Part shown: one piece after another, positions 1 through 7,051 of the stretch
Layout: each line of letters begins with the position of its first letter
How positions within the stretch are numbered: the first letter of the stretch is position 1
DNA from: Bacteroidota bacterium
GTDB taxonomy: Bacteria > Bacteroidota > Bacteroidia > Bacteroidales > JAAYUG01
Length of the DNA: 9,950 nucleotides
Assembly: GCA_021812865.1 (NCBI GenBank)
Contig: JAKAMP010000054.1
Location: 1-9,950, forward strand
Direction: 5' to 3'
The notes under the pieces: model-generated
The model's database searches: none
Told to the model about the DNA's origin: nothing
The model's input: only the letters and a program-made list of their open reading frames with translations
Made by a program: the position numbers and the translations under genes

Positions 1-140
1 TCAAACAATTCAAAATATTCATATTCAAAATCATATGGCAAACGGTCGGTGTTCAGCACCCGCTGAAGGGCATCACCGCTGAGATGCCTAGAGGATAATC
101 CTTTCCGGTTATCCTCTTCTGTGTAAAAGATTTCATTCAT
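1..140 (-). CDS. Hypothetical protein, N-terminal fragment (runs off left edge)
   Basis: The minus strand is open from an ATG at 140-138 to the window edge, giving 46 residues without a stop; the frame has a stop about 15 bases upstream of the ATG. The visible part is charged and acidic, beginning MNEIFYTEEDNRKG and later rich in Asp, Glu and Tyr (YDFEYEYFELF), with no signal peptide or membrane segment, so a cytoplasmic start is likely. I do not recognise the family and no motif is visible. An AGGA (148-145 on the minus strand) lies a few bases before the ATG, and a good Bacteroidetes -7 box sits 26 bases upstream, which supports this start. The preceding gamma-glutamyltransferase gene is on the same strand but 249 bp away, so this gene probably has its own promoter. 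The coding call rests on open frame plus promoter and AGGA. Confidence 0.6.
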   Translation of the reverse strand, partial: MNEIFYTEEDNRKGLSSRHLSGDALQRVLNTDRLPYDFEYEYFELF

Positions 141-165
141 CAATCCTGTAATTATTCATCAGGAG

Positions 166-193
166 CAAAGATACATCCACCATGTGAAGCCAA
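166..193 (-). promoter_or_regulatory. Bacteroidetes-type promoter for the partial gene at 1-140
   Basis: Read on the minus strand, 173-166 is TATCTTTG, a perfect match to the Bacteroidetes sigma-factor -7 consensus TAnnTTTG. A TTG core of a -33 box lies at 193-191, 17 bases upstream (consensus spacing about 19, give or take two). Transcription would start near 158, giving a leader of about 18 bases before the ATG at 140. The match and position are seen; promoter function is inferred from the known consensus. Confidence 0.55.
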
Positions 194-389
194 TGTTACG
201 CCTGCATTAACTTTTCGTTTACACGAATCCAATTTGAAGCCTTAAACCCGCATGCAATTGTCATATAAACGTATAATCGCCATCATTGAAAAATGCCACA
301 CAAACTCAAAACCCTCGCGAGACAGCCAGACCACAGGACATTTTTTCACGCTAATTGCTGTGATAATTTCGGTAATGTTCGAAATCTTC

Positions 390-2081
390 CTAATATCCGG
401 CAGCCTGCCCGTCCTTTCTCGATTCGGAAGCCCCGTAATATACTTTATTGACCGGATCGACCATGATGGCCTGGTAACCTCCGTAACCGCCCAGGTCAAA
501 TTCCACCTGGTGGCCCATCTTCATCAGTTCCCTGATCACCTCATAATCGAACCCGCTTTCCAGGGCCACATATCCTCCGTCGGTCATTTTATCCCCGGTG
601 GGATCGCTTGAGCCGTAATGCTGGATGCGGGGTGCATCACCGGCTTCCTGCAGGTTCATCCCGAAATCGATGAGGTTGGCTACGATCTGTACATGTCCCT
701 GGGGCTGCATATCTCCTCCCATAACCCCGAAGCTGATCCAGGGTTTGCCGTCTTTGGTTATGAATCCCGGGATAATGGTGTGAAAAGGCCTTTTATGCGG
801 TGCGTAACAATTGTTATGGCCCTCTTCCAGGGTGAAGAGCTCTCCCCTGTCCTGCAACATGAATCCGAGGCTGTCGGGTGTCATGCCCGATCCCATGCCC
901 CTGTAATTGCTCTGGATAAGCGATACCATATTCCCCCACTGGTCGGCTACCGTCATATATACGGTATTTGAGGTGCGGGGTAACCCGGCATCATAGGTTT
1001 TCGCTGCCCGGTTGGGATTGATGAGTTTCCTTCGTTCCGCAGCATATTCTTTCGAAATAAGCTCTTTCACCGGGATGGAACTGAAATCTGGATCGGCATA
1101 ATATTTTGCCCGGTCCTCAAAGGCCAGCTTTTTGGCCTCCACAAAAAGGTGAATATACTCCTTGCTTCCGAACCCCATGGACTTTAAGTCATACCCTTCG
1201 AGAATATTCAACATCTCCAAGGCTGCTATCCCCTGTCCGTTGGGCGGAAGTTCCCATACATCGTACCCCCTGTAATTTGTCGAAACCGGTTCCACCCACT
1301 CGGAATGATGATCGGCCAGGTCTTTGGCCGACAGGAAACCACCGTTTCGTTTCATATAGTTTTCTATTCTGTATGCAATCTCTCCCTTGTAAAATACATC
1401 GCGCCCTTCCTTCCCAATCTTTTCGAGTGTATTCGCCAGATAAGGATTCCTGAAAATCTCCCCTTTGGCCGGCATTTTGCCCTGGGGCATATAGATCATT
1501 TTAAACCCTTCGTATTTCGCATACAGTTTGCCCGAACTCTGGAGGTAATAGGCAATGAGCTCACTCACCGGAAAACCTTCCCTGGCATAGTCGATGGTCG
1601 GATGGAGAATTTCGTTCATGGGCAGGCTTCCGAACCGCTTATTCAGTTCAAACCAGCCGTCCACGCATCCCGGAACGGTTACCGGCAAGGGTCCGAATGA
1701 TGGAATTTTGGTATATCCCTTCTTCTTCAGGTATGCCAGTGTCAATCCGTAAGGTGATCGACCGCTGGCATTCAGTCCGTAGAGTTTCTGACTTTTGGCA
1801 TCCCAAACGATGGCAAAGAGATCACCCCCGATTCCGCTGCCGGTAGGTTCCACAAGGCCCAGCATGGCATCCACGGCAATGGCTGCATCGATGGCATTGC
1901 CTCCCTTCTTCAGAATGTCAAGCCCCACCTGGGTGGCCAGCGGCTGACTGCTGCAAACCATTCCATGCCTGGCAATCACTTCGCTGCGTGTAGCAAAAGT
2001 TTTGCCCGTCACACGGTCCTGTGCCTGCATGCCGGAATGAACCAAGAACAGCAGAATCAGGATGAAAAAAGTTCTTTTCAT
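390..2081 (-). CDS. ggt: Exported gamma-glutamyltransferase-family N-terminal nucleophile hydrolase
   Basis: The 563-residue product is a full-length gamma-glutamyltransferase family member. Such enzymes cleave themselves into two subunits and transfer or hydrolyse gamma-glutamyl groups, for example from glutathione, outside the cytoplasm. A signal peptide (residues 1-20, Lys-Arg, a hydrophobic run, then QAQ) predicts export to the periplasm. The large-subunit glycine motif GSGIGGDLFA is at 81-90. The expected cleavage site precedes Thr373 in SNTVYMTVADQWGN (371-384), which aligns with the E. coli nucleophile Thr391. The small subunit carries GVMGGDMQPQGH (452-463) where E. coli GGT has a GSPGG motif; this form is typical of the YwrD/cephalosporin-acylase-like branch, so the true substrate may not be glutathione. 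The C-terminus ends ESRKDGQAAGY, a natural family ending, so the gene is not truncated. It is monocistronic, divergent from the radical SAM gene. Confidence 0.93.
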   Translation of the reverse strand: MKRTFFILILLFLVHSGMQAQDRVTGKTFATRSEVIARHGMVCSSQPLATQVGLDILKKGGNAIDAAIAVDAMLGLVEPTGSGIGGDLFAIVWDAKSQKLYGLNASGRSPYGLTLAYLKKKGYTKIPSFGPLPVTVPGCVDGWFELNKRFGSLPMNEILHPTIDYAREGFPVSELIAYYLQSSGKLYAKYEGFKMIYMPQGKMPAKGEIFRNPYLANTLEKIGKEGRDVFYKGEIAYRIENYMKRNGGFLSAKDLADHHSEWVEPVSTNYRGYDVWELPPNGQGIAALEMLNILEGYDLKSMGFGSKEYIHLFVEAKKLAFEDRAKYYADPDFSSIPVKELISKEYAAERRKLINPNRAAKTYDAGLPRTSNTVYMTVADQWGNMVSLIQSNYRGMGSGMTPDSLGFMLQDRGELFTLEEGHNNCYAPHKRPFHTIIPGFITKDGKPWISFGVMGGDMQPQGHVQIVANLIDFGMNLQEAGDAPRIQHYGSSDPTGDKMTDGGYVALESGFDYEVIRELMKMGHQVEFDLGGYGGYQAIMVDPVNKVYYGASESRKDGQAAGY

Positions 2082-2097
2082 ATCAGGGATTTTATCT

Positions 2098-2105
2098 CAA
2101 AAATA
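2098..2105 (-). promoter_or_regulatory. Candidate -7 box for the gamma-glutamyltransferase gene
   Basis: On the minus strand 2105-2098 reads TATTTTTG, matching TAnnTTTG, and ends 16 bases before the ATG at 2081. No good -33 TTTG is seen at the usual spacing; the nearest is TTTC at 2123-2120, only 14 bases upstream. The leader would be very short, about 9 bases. AT-rich DNA makes chance matches easy. Confidence 0.3.
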
Positions 2106-2135
2106 ACATTATCCATTACGAAATTTGTTTTACCT

Positions 2136-2166
2136 GCTAAAAGATTAGCATTCCTCCAAGGCTAAT
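2136..2166. repeat. Cluster of GCTAA/TTAGC inverted repeats in a divergent intergenic region
   Basis: Three copies of the same half-site lie between the divergent gamma-glutamyltransferase and radical SAM genes: GCTAA at 2136-2140, TTAGC at 2145-2149 and GCTAAT at 2161-2166. The middle copy can pair with either neighbour (5-bp arms with a 4-base loop, or 6-bp arms ATTAGC/GCTAAT with an 11-base loop). This could be an operator or two alternative hairpins. Function is inferred only. Confidence 0.35.
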
Positions 2167-2244
2167 GAAAAGACGAACATAGGTATCCCGTGCTTTTCCA
2201 AGCGCATTTCTCCTGAAAAGATAGACTAATTCAAAGCAATGAGT

Positions 2245-2252
2245 TATCTTAG
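2245..2252 (+). promoter_or_regulatory. Candidate -7 box for the radical SAM gene
   Basis: TATCTTAG differs by one base from TAnnTTTG and ends 21 bases before the ATG at 2274. The same arrangement (TACCTTAG ending 21 bases before ATG) occurs before the gene at 8630. No convincing -33 element is visible at the expected distance, so this remains tentative. Confidence 0.3.
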
Positions 2253-2273
2253 TCCGCAGAGTATTTGCAGCCT

Positions 2274-3179
2274 ATGATTCATGAACCATCGTATATTGCC
2301 TTGTCAAAAAGCGGAAAACTAAGAGAGACCGCCAACCGTTTGCTTAAAAACCTTGAATCATGCACATTATGTCCCCGGCAGTGCAAGGTGAACCGGCTGA
2401 AAGGAGAAATGGGCATCTGTAAAACCGGCCGCTACGCCTCGGTATCTTCAGTGCATGCCCATTTTGGCGAAGAGCCGCCCCTGGTAGGATTTAACGGTTC
2501 GGGTACGGTATTCATCACGAGCTGCAGCCTAATGTGCAATTTCTGTCAGAATTATGAGGTAAGTCACCTGGGAGAAGGACAGGAAGTGCCCCCGGTTGAA
2601 TTTGCAGCCCATATCCTTTCCCTGCAGTGGGCCGGTTGTCATAACATCAACTTTGTTACTCCTACCCATGTCATTCCTCAAATCGTCGAAGCCGTTGCCA
2701 TTGCCGTTGAGCAGGGTCTGAATATCCCCCTCGTTTATAATTCCAGTGGATACGATAATCCCGAAACACTCGGACTGATCCAGGGCATCTTTGATATCTA
2801 TATGCCCGATCTCAAATTTTTCAATCCGGAACTTTCAGCAGAAACCTGTAATGCCCCGGATTATGCAGACTGGGCAAAGAATACTTTGAGGGAAATGTAC
2901 CGTCAGGTGGGTGATTTGCAAGTGGATGAACAGGAAATCGCTTACAGGGGACTCATTGTGCGACACCTGGTTTTACCCGGACAATTGTCCGATACCCAGA
3001 ATATTCTGACTTTCATTGCTGAAGAGATTTCTCCCCTCACCTATACCAACCTCATGCCCCAGTTCAGACCGTGCGGCGCCGTATCAAAACACCCCGTGCT
3101 GGGCAGAAGGCTTACCAAACAGGAATTTGAACAGGCGCAGGGATACGCCCGCTCCCTCGGTCTCCGGCTCGCAGAATGA
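2274..3179 (+). CDS. PflX-like radical SAM protein (pyruvate formate-lyase activase related)
   Basis: The 301-residue protein belongs to the radical SAM superfamily and resembles the PflX group, related to pyruvate formate-lyase activating enzyme but of unknown substrate. It probably acts in the cytoplasm. The cluster-binding motif CSLMCNFC (CX3CX2C) is near residues 84-91, and would bind the [4Fe-4S] cluster that cleaves S-adenosylmethionine. Upstream is a second cysteine set, CTLCPRQC plus a Cys 12 residues on (near residues 30-49), as is usual in this group and possibly another metal site. Further family-like segments are NFVTPTHV, YMPDLKFF and the C-terminal MPQFRP. I chose the ATG at 2274; a TTG at 2265 in the same frame would add three residues but is a weaker start. 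There is no glycyl-radical enzyme next to it, so activating pyruvate formate-lyase is not supported. Confidence 0.9.
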   Translation: MIHEPSYIALSKSGKLRETANRLLKNLESCTLCPRQCKVNRLKGEMGICKTGRYASVSSVHAHFGEEPPLVGFNGSGTVFITSCSLMCNFCQNYEVSHLGEGQEVPPVEFAAHILSLQWAGCHNINFVTPTHVIPQIVEAVAIAVEQGLNIPLVYNSSGYDNPETLGLIQGIFDIYMPDLKFFNPELSAETCNAPDYADWAKNTLREMYRQVGDLQVDEQEIAYRGLIVRHLVLPGQLSDTQNILTFIAEEISPLTYTNLMPQFRPCGAVSKHPVLGRRLTKQEFEQAQGYARSLGLRLAE

Positions 3180-3219
3180 GTTCCTGAATCCTTCAGTGAA
3201 CAACGGTACTCAAAAATAA

Positions 3220-3247
3220 CCTTAAACCTGAGACCAGAAACAAGCGA
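3220..3247 (+). repeat. Degenerate 7-bp tandem repeat, CCTnAAA type, four units
   Basis: Four consecutive heptamers, CCTTAAA, CCTGAGA, CCAGAAA and CAAGCGA, follow the radical SAM gene. Every unit starts with C and ends with A. The first three closely match the array at 8418-8438 (21 of 24 bases identical across 3220-3243 and 8418-8441), showing that this is a recurring intergenic sequence rather than a chance run. Confidence 0.6.
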
Positions 3248-3277
3248 TCGATTCTGTTTTCACCCCTGAATTTTCCT

Positions 3278-3305
3278 CCAATAGCCAAAAGCATATGGCT
3301 AACAA
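3278..3305 (+). repeat. Degenerate 7-bp tandem repeat, CCAAAAG type, with hairpin
   Basis: Units CCAATAG, CCAAAAG, CATATGG and CTAACAA run in register. The first two are strong; the last two have drifted. Within the run TAGCCA (3282-3287) and TGGCTA (3296-3301) form a perfect 6-bp inverted repeat with an 8-base loop. The element lies between the convergent radical SAM and ribonuclease genes. No T-run follows the hairpin, so I do not call it an intrinsic terminator. The same CCAAAAG unit recurs at 9272-9299. Confidence 0.5.
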
Positions 3306-3402
3306 CACAGAAAAATGCCGCTAATTTCACAGATTTTTAAAATATATTTATGATTTTATGAAAGCATAGACTTCGGCCTTGGGGTGGTAATGATCAAAGT
3401 AA

Positions 3403-4803
3403 TTAAAAATCGAACTCATCCCCCCTGGCCGGGATCTTCACATGTTCAAAACCCTTCTCCACAAGCCTTTCCCTGTAAAACTCCTGTGCCTCCAGTTCAC
3501 CATGTACCACAAAGGTGACCTTGTTCTTTGCCGGATTCTGGCTTCGCGTAAGATAGCTGAGCATTTCTGCATAATCCCCGTGTCCCGAGAAAGAATCAAT
3601 CCGCTCCACATCTGCGTTCACCTTGTACCGGGTACCAAAAATGGAAACCTCCTTTTCTCCCCTCAGTATCTTTGCCCCCAGCGTACGGGGTGAACAATAT
3701 CCCACTGCCAGCACCGTGTTTTTCGGATCGGAAATGCTGTTCGCCAGGTGATGCTTTACCCGGCCCGCTTCCATCATGCCCGATGCAGAGATAATGATGC
3801 AGGGTTTATTCCAGTTATTGAGCTTTTTCGAATCGTCCTGGGTTTCCACATAGGTAAGGCTCCCGAAACCAAACGGATCCGGATCCGTTTGCATCACCTT
3901 CAGAATATCCCCGTTGAAACATTCGGGATGCATACGGAATATTTGCGTGGCATTCACCGAAAGCGGACTATCTACAAACACTTCGATCTTCGGCAGCTTG
4001 CCAGCATTATAAAAGTTATTCAGGGAATAGACTATTTCCTGGGTCCGGCCTACGCTGAAGGAAGGAATAATGAGCTTGCCCTTTTTCTGTACGCAGGTTT
4101 GATGAATTACTTCCAGCAGCTTTTTTTCTGCATCTTCCGTTTCCGCATGCAAACGGTTGCCATACGTGGATTCGGTGATCAGCAGGTCAGCCTGTGGAAA
4201 TACCTGAGGCGCCTTCAATATACGGTTCACCGGCCTGCCAATGTCGCCTGTGTACGCCACGGCAATCTCCCGGTCTTTTTCCTGGATATAAATCATCGTT
4301 ACGGCGCTACCCAGCAAGTGCCCTGAATTGATGAACTGTATCGACACATTCTCATCGATGCGGAATTTCTTTTCGTAAGGAATGCCCACAAAACAACTCA
4401 TGCAGGCATGCGCATCCTTGAGGGTGTAAATGGGTGTCACGGGTGGCAGCCCTTGCTTCTGGCGCTTCTTATTGTGGGTGTGGGTATCATGTTCCTGTAT
4501 TTTGCCACAGTCGGCCAGCATGATGGCACACAGGTCACGCGTGGCTGATGTGGTATAAACGGTTCCCCTGAAACCTTCCTTGTATATGTAAGGTATCAGT
4601 CCCGAATGGTCGATATGCGCGTGCGAAAGGATAAGGTAATCGATCTCCGATGGATTGAACCCAAGGTCCCGGTTCATGGCATCGGTCTCCATTCCCTTGC
4701 CCTGGTACATCCCGCAGTCCAGCAGGATACGCTTTCCATTGATCATCAGCAAATGTTTGCTGCCCGTCACTTCCTGGGCGGCTCCAAGAAATTTAATTTT
4801 CAT
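3403..4803 (-). CDS. MBL-fold/beta-CASP ribonuclease (CPSF73-like exonuclease family)
   Basis: The 466-residue protein is a complete metallo-beta-lactamase fold RNA-processing nuclease of the beta-CASP class, related to CPSF73 and bacterial TTHA0252. It would cut or trim RNA in the cytoplasm using two zinc ions. The zinc motif HAHIDH is at 61-66. Other ligands are His162 in SGHLLGSA and Asp187 in TGDIG. The beta-CASP motifs are Glu211 in ITESTYG (motif A), His408 in SGHGD (motif B) and His434 in VHGE (motif C). The segments SFSVGR (248-253), DSPLSVNAT (278-286) and SASGMMEAGR (339-348) are also typical. All catalytic residues are present and the length is normal. There is no KH domain or signal peptide. 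The codon just upstream of the ATG in frame is GAT preceded by TGA, fixing the start. It stands alone, divergent from the phosphatase at 5045. Confidence 0.93.
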   Translation of the reverse strand: MKIKFLGAAQEVTGSKHLLMINGKRILLDCGMYQGKGMETDAMNRDLGFNPSEIDYLILSHAHIDHSGLIPYIYKEGFRGTVYTTSATRDLCAIMLADCGKIQEHDTHTHNKKRQKQGLPPVTPIYTLKDAHACMSCFVGIPYEKKFRIDENVSIQFINSGHLLGSAVTMIYIQEKDREIAVAYTGDIGRPVNRILKAPQVFPQADLLITESTYGNRLHAETEDAEKKLLEVIHQTCVQKKGKLIIPSFSVGRTQEIVYSLNNFYNAGKLPKIEVFVDSPLSVNATQIFRMHPECFNGDILKVMQTDPDPFGFGSLTYVETQDDSKKLNNWNKPCIIISASGMMEAGRVKHHLANSISDPKNTVLAVGYCSPRTLGAKILRGEKEVSIFGTRYKVNADVERIDSFSGHGDYAEMLSYLTRSQNPAKNKVTFVVHGELEAQEFYRERLVEKGFEHVKIPARGDEFDF

Positions 4804-4864
4804 ATCTCAGGTCGTTAAATGTTTATTTTCTTATCGTCGTTCCTCCTTCCATACCCGCAGCTCA

Positions 4865-4884
4865 GATCAGAATATAATTTGATC
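4865..4884. repeat. Imperfect palindrome GATCA-N10-TGATC between divergent genes
   Basis: GATCA (4865-4869) and TGATC (4880-4884) are exact reverse complements separated by 10 AT-rich bases. The element lies 62 bp upstream of the ribonuclease start on the minus strand and 161 bp before the phosphatase start. The 15-bp centre spacing suits a dimeric regulator, but 5-bp arms can occur by chance. Confidence 0.25.
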
Positions 4885-4930
4885 CCATCTGTTAAATCCG
4901 GTCTCGTCAAAGTCGAAGACATGGATGATG

Positions 4931-4958
4931 TTTCATAGGGCTAAATTTAGTAACTTTC
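4931..4958 (+). promoter_or_regulatory. Candidate promoter for the metallophosphatase, spacer contains a palindrome
   Basis: TAACTTTC at 4951-4958 matches TAnnTTTG at seven of eight positions; TTTC at 4931-4934 could be a degenerate -33 box with a 16-base spacer. The 10 bases just before the -7 box, CTAAATTTAG (4941-4950), form a perfect palindrome, which would put a dimer-binding site inside the promoter. The leader to the ATG at 5045 would be about 80 bases. All parts are seen; the role is inferred. Confidence 0.3.
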
Positions 4959-5044
4959 TGCTTGCATGAAAATCTACAAGCTGTCTATTATGACTTTTAA
5001 GCCAATAAATCCTCTTCAGCAACCGGAATATCAATAAAGGATTC

Positions 5045-5770
5045 ATGGAAGAAGCAATAAATGAAGAAAGAGGCAGACGTCTGTTCGTGATGGGCGACAT
5101 TCACGGGGCATACCAGGCCATGATGGATTGCCTCGGAAAAGCTGATTTCGATTACGGGCACGATAGGCTTATCTGCCTGGGTGACGCGTCCGATGGCTGG
5201 CCTGAAGTAAATAAGGTTTTCGATGAGCTGCTGAAAATCCAAAACCTGGTCTATATCATGGGTAACCATGATGAATGGACTCTGAAATGGTTCGAGACGG
5301 GGAATATGCCCTACGTATGGCTTACCCAGGGCGGCGATGCCACCATTACCAGCTACCCCGAGGAAATCCCTGCTTCACATGTAAATCTGCTCCGATCGGC
5401 TAAGGAATATTTTATTCATGAGAATAAACTTTTTGTTCATGGCGGCATATATACCGATGTGCCTATAGAAAAACAACAAAGGGAAACCCTGCTGTGGAAC
5501 CGTACCCTCGTCCAATCGGCCATTTATTATTCCTCTTGCGGATTTATGCACAACCTCAGTTCTTTTGATGAGATTTTCGTTGGCCATTCCCCTACCCTCA
5601 ATTTCAACTCCACTGAACCCATTCATGCCTGTGAAGTGTGGCTCATGGATACCGGCGCGGGATGGAAAGGCGGTTGCCTGTCCATGATGGATATCAAAAC
5701 CCACCGGATATACAAAAGTCGTCCGGTGCAGGAATACTACCCCGGAGTTCAGGGCAGAGACAAATTCTGA
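5045..5770 (+). CDS. PPP-type metallophosphatase (calcineurin-like serine/threonine phosphatase)
   Basis: The 241-residue protein is a compact, single-domain metallophosphoesterase like the lambda/PrpA class of bacterial PPP phosphatases. It would hydrolyse phosphoesters such as phosphoserine or phosphothreonine in the cytoplasm with two metal ions. Motifs appear in order: GDIHG (17-21), GDASDG (46-51), GNHD (73-76), VHGG with His132, and VGHSPT with His181, plus DTGAG near 202-206. All metal ligands are present, but the usual GDxxDRG motif has Gly instead of Arg, a residue that normally contacts substrate phosphate. There is no signal peptide. AAAGGA at 5036-5041 is a clear ribosome binding site three bases before this ATG, one of the few in the window, and decides the start. 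The substrate is unknown; a dinucleotide polyphosphate hydrolase is possible. Confidence 0.88.
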   Translation: MEEAINEERGRRLFVMGDIHGAYQAMMDCLGKADFDYGHDRLICLGDASDGWPEVNKVFDELLKIQNLVYIMGNHDEWTLKWFETGNMPYVWLTQGGDATITSYPEEIPASHVNLLRSAKEYFIHENKLFVHGGIYTDVPIEKQQRETLLWNRTLVQSAIYYSSCGFMHNLSSFDEIFVGHSPTLNFNSTEPIHACEVWLMDTGAGWKGGCLSMMDIKTHRIYKSRPVQEYYPGVQGRDKF

Positions 5771-5786
5771 AATTCTGCCAGGCACC

Positions 5787-5798
5787 TTTCAATTGAAA
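5787..5798. repeat. 12-bp perfect palindrome downstream of the phosphatase
   Basis: TTTCAATTGAAA is its own reverse complement and begins 17 bases after the phosphatase stop codon. It has no loop, GC-rich stem or T-run, so it is not an intrinsic terminator. It may be a protein-binding site or a chance event in AT-rich DNA. Confidence 0.3.
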
Positions 5799-5920
5799 TT
5801 AACTACCTGAAATTACTCAGAACAATAAGATCATTTCTGGCATTTCCGCTTACTACCATACCTTTTAATAAACCATATCTGACTATTTTTTGCTGCATTG
5901 ACCACAGGTAAAGCAAAGTA

Positions 5921-5951
5921 TTGCCGTTCACACACGAATTGCTTACCTTGT
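5921..5951 (+). promoter_or_regulatory. Candidate promoter for the GH5 gene
   Basis: TTG at 5921-5923 is followed after 20 bases by TACCTTGT at 5944-5951, which resembles the TAnnTTTG -7 box with two mismatches. Transcription would begin near 5957 and give a leader of about 34 bases before the ATG at 5991. This supports the internal ATG as the true start over the in-frame ATG at 5898, which lies upstream of the promoter. Confidence 0.3.
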
Positions 5952-5990
5952 GAAAGAAATCCCGACTGTACAACCCTAAATTGCACCCAC

Positions 5991-7004
5991 ATGAGATACC
6001 GTATCTTATTCATCCCCATCATCCTGATCTGCTTCTCTTTCAGCCTTGCAGCCCAGCAGAATGCCCTGCCCCTGCTGAAAGTACAGGGAAACAAAATTGT
6101 AAATGAAAAAAATGAAACCCTGGTATTTCATGGGGTGAACCTCTCTGATCCGGACAAGCTCGACAAAGCGGGCAAATGGACCAAAGACTATTTCCAGGAA
6201 GCCAAAAACTGGGGATCACAGATCATTCGCATACCCATTCATCCTTCAGCCTGGAGGACAAGAGGCGCAGCCTCGTACCTGAAACTCCTCGACGACGGCG
6301 TGCAGTGGGCTACCGAACTGGGCATGTATGTGATCCTCGACTGGCACTCTATAGGGAACCTCCGCACTGAACTCTACCAGAACGAAATGTACAACACCAC
6401 ACGCAAAGAAACCTTTGAATTCTGGAAAACTATGGCTTCCCACTTCCGCGGAAACAATACCGTTGCTTTTTACGAAATATTCAATGAGCCTACCACCGCA
6501 GGGAATACCCTCGGTACCTGCTCCTGGAGCGAGTGGAAAAGTATCTGTACGGACATCATCCGGATCATCCTGGCAAATAATCCCAAAGCCATCCCGCTGG
6601 TAGCCGGGTTCGACTGGGCATACGACCTTACGCCTCTGGCGCTCGATCCGCTCGACATCCCGGGTATCGCCTATGTTTCACACCCTTACCCTGAAAAAAG
6701 GGGACAACCCTGGGAGCCTCAGTGGGAAAGAGATTTTGGTTTCGCCGCCTCAAAATACCCGGTGTTTGCTACGGAGATCGGGTTTGCCCTTCCAACCGAA
6801 AAAGGCGTTCATGTTCCTGTACATGGCGATGAAGATTACGGCAAGAGAATCACCGACTATTTCCAGGGAAGAGGTATCTCCTGGGTCGTATGGGTGTTTG
6901 ATCCCGACTGGGCCCCCATGATGTTCAAGGACTGGAACTACACGCCTACTCACCAGGGAGAATTCTTCAGATCAGTAATGCTGAAACTGAACCAGAAAAA
7001 ATGA
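5991..7004 (+). CDS. Exported glycoside hydrolase family 5 (cellulase-like)
   Basis: The 337-residue protein is a single-domain GH5 (TIM barrel) retaining glycosidase, likely acting on beta-linked glucans or mannans. The start at 5991 puts a normal signal peptide first (MRYR, a hydrophobic stretch, then LAAQQ at 19-23); the in-frame ATG at 5898 would add a 31-residue, cysteine-rich extension that hides it. Conserved elements are Arg80 in IIRIPIHPS, His119 in DWHS, the acid/base Glu166 in YEIFNEP, His231 in VSHPYP, the nucleophile Glu262 in ATEIGF and Trp301 in WVVWVFD. There is no lipobox, carbohydrate-binding module or type IX secretion tail, so the periplasm is the likely location. No SusC/SusD genes flank it. 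It may be cotranscribed with the J-domain gene 47 bp downstream. The exact substrate cannot be read from the sequence. Confidence 0.92.
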   Translation: MRYRILFIPIILICFSFSLAAQQNALPLLKVQGNKIVNEKNETLVFHGVNLSDPDKLDKAGKWTKDYFQEAKNWGSQIIRIPIHPSAWRTRGAASYLKLLDDGVQWATELGMYVILDWHSIGNLRTELYQNEMYNTTRKETFEFWKTMASHFRGNNTVAFYEIFNEPTTAGNTLGTCSWSEWKSICTDIIRIILANNPKAIPLVAGFDWAYDLTPLALDPLDIPGIAYVSHPYPEKRGQPWEPQWERDFGFAASKYPVFATEIGFALPTEKGVHVPVHGDEDYGKRITDYFQGRGISWVVWVFDPDWAPMMFKDWNYTPTHQGEFFRSVMLKLNQKK

Positions 7005-7027
7005 TCTTCCCGTCACTGCTGATCCCA

Positions 7028-7042
7028 CTGTTATTGTAACAG
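7028..7042. repeat. Small perfect hairpin between the GH5 and J-domain genes
   Basis: CTGTTA (7028-7033) and TAACAG (7037-7042) form a perfect 6-bp stem with a 3-base TTG loop, ending 9 bases before the J-domain ATG. Its position in the expected ribosome footprint could dampen translation of the second gene. It lacks a T-run and is not a terminator. Confidence 0.4.
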
Positions 7043-7051
7043 CCTAATGCA

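Noticed and set aside
242..611. Open frames on both strands overlapping the end of the gamma-glutamyltransferase gene (252-611 plus, 242-499 minus)
   Set aside because: They overlap a complete gene with a natural family C-terminus, have no recognisable motif, and the minus one starts inside the gene in another frame. They are shadows, not a frameshifted extension.
3184..3196. CTGAA-TCC-TTCAG hairpin right after the radical SAM gene as terminator
   Set aside because: The stem is only 5 bp and no T-run follows.
4823..4852. Nine-codon minus-strand mini-ORF in the ribonuclease leader with GGAAGGAGGAAC
   Set aside because: The GGAGG lies inside the mini-ORF just after its ATG, not before a start, and about 40 bases from the real gene; a chance purine run is simpler.
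5898..5990. Upstream in-frame ATG that would lengthen the GH5 protein by 31 residues
   Set aside because: The added segment is cysteine-rich and polar and would bury a normal signal peptide that starts at 5991; a promoter-like element lies inside it.
5991..7004. Polysaccharide utilisation locus around the GH5 gene
   Set aside because: No SusC, SusD, sensor-regulator or second carbohydrate enzyme is present within the window.
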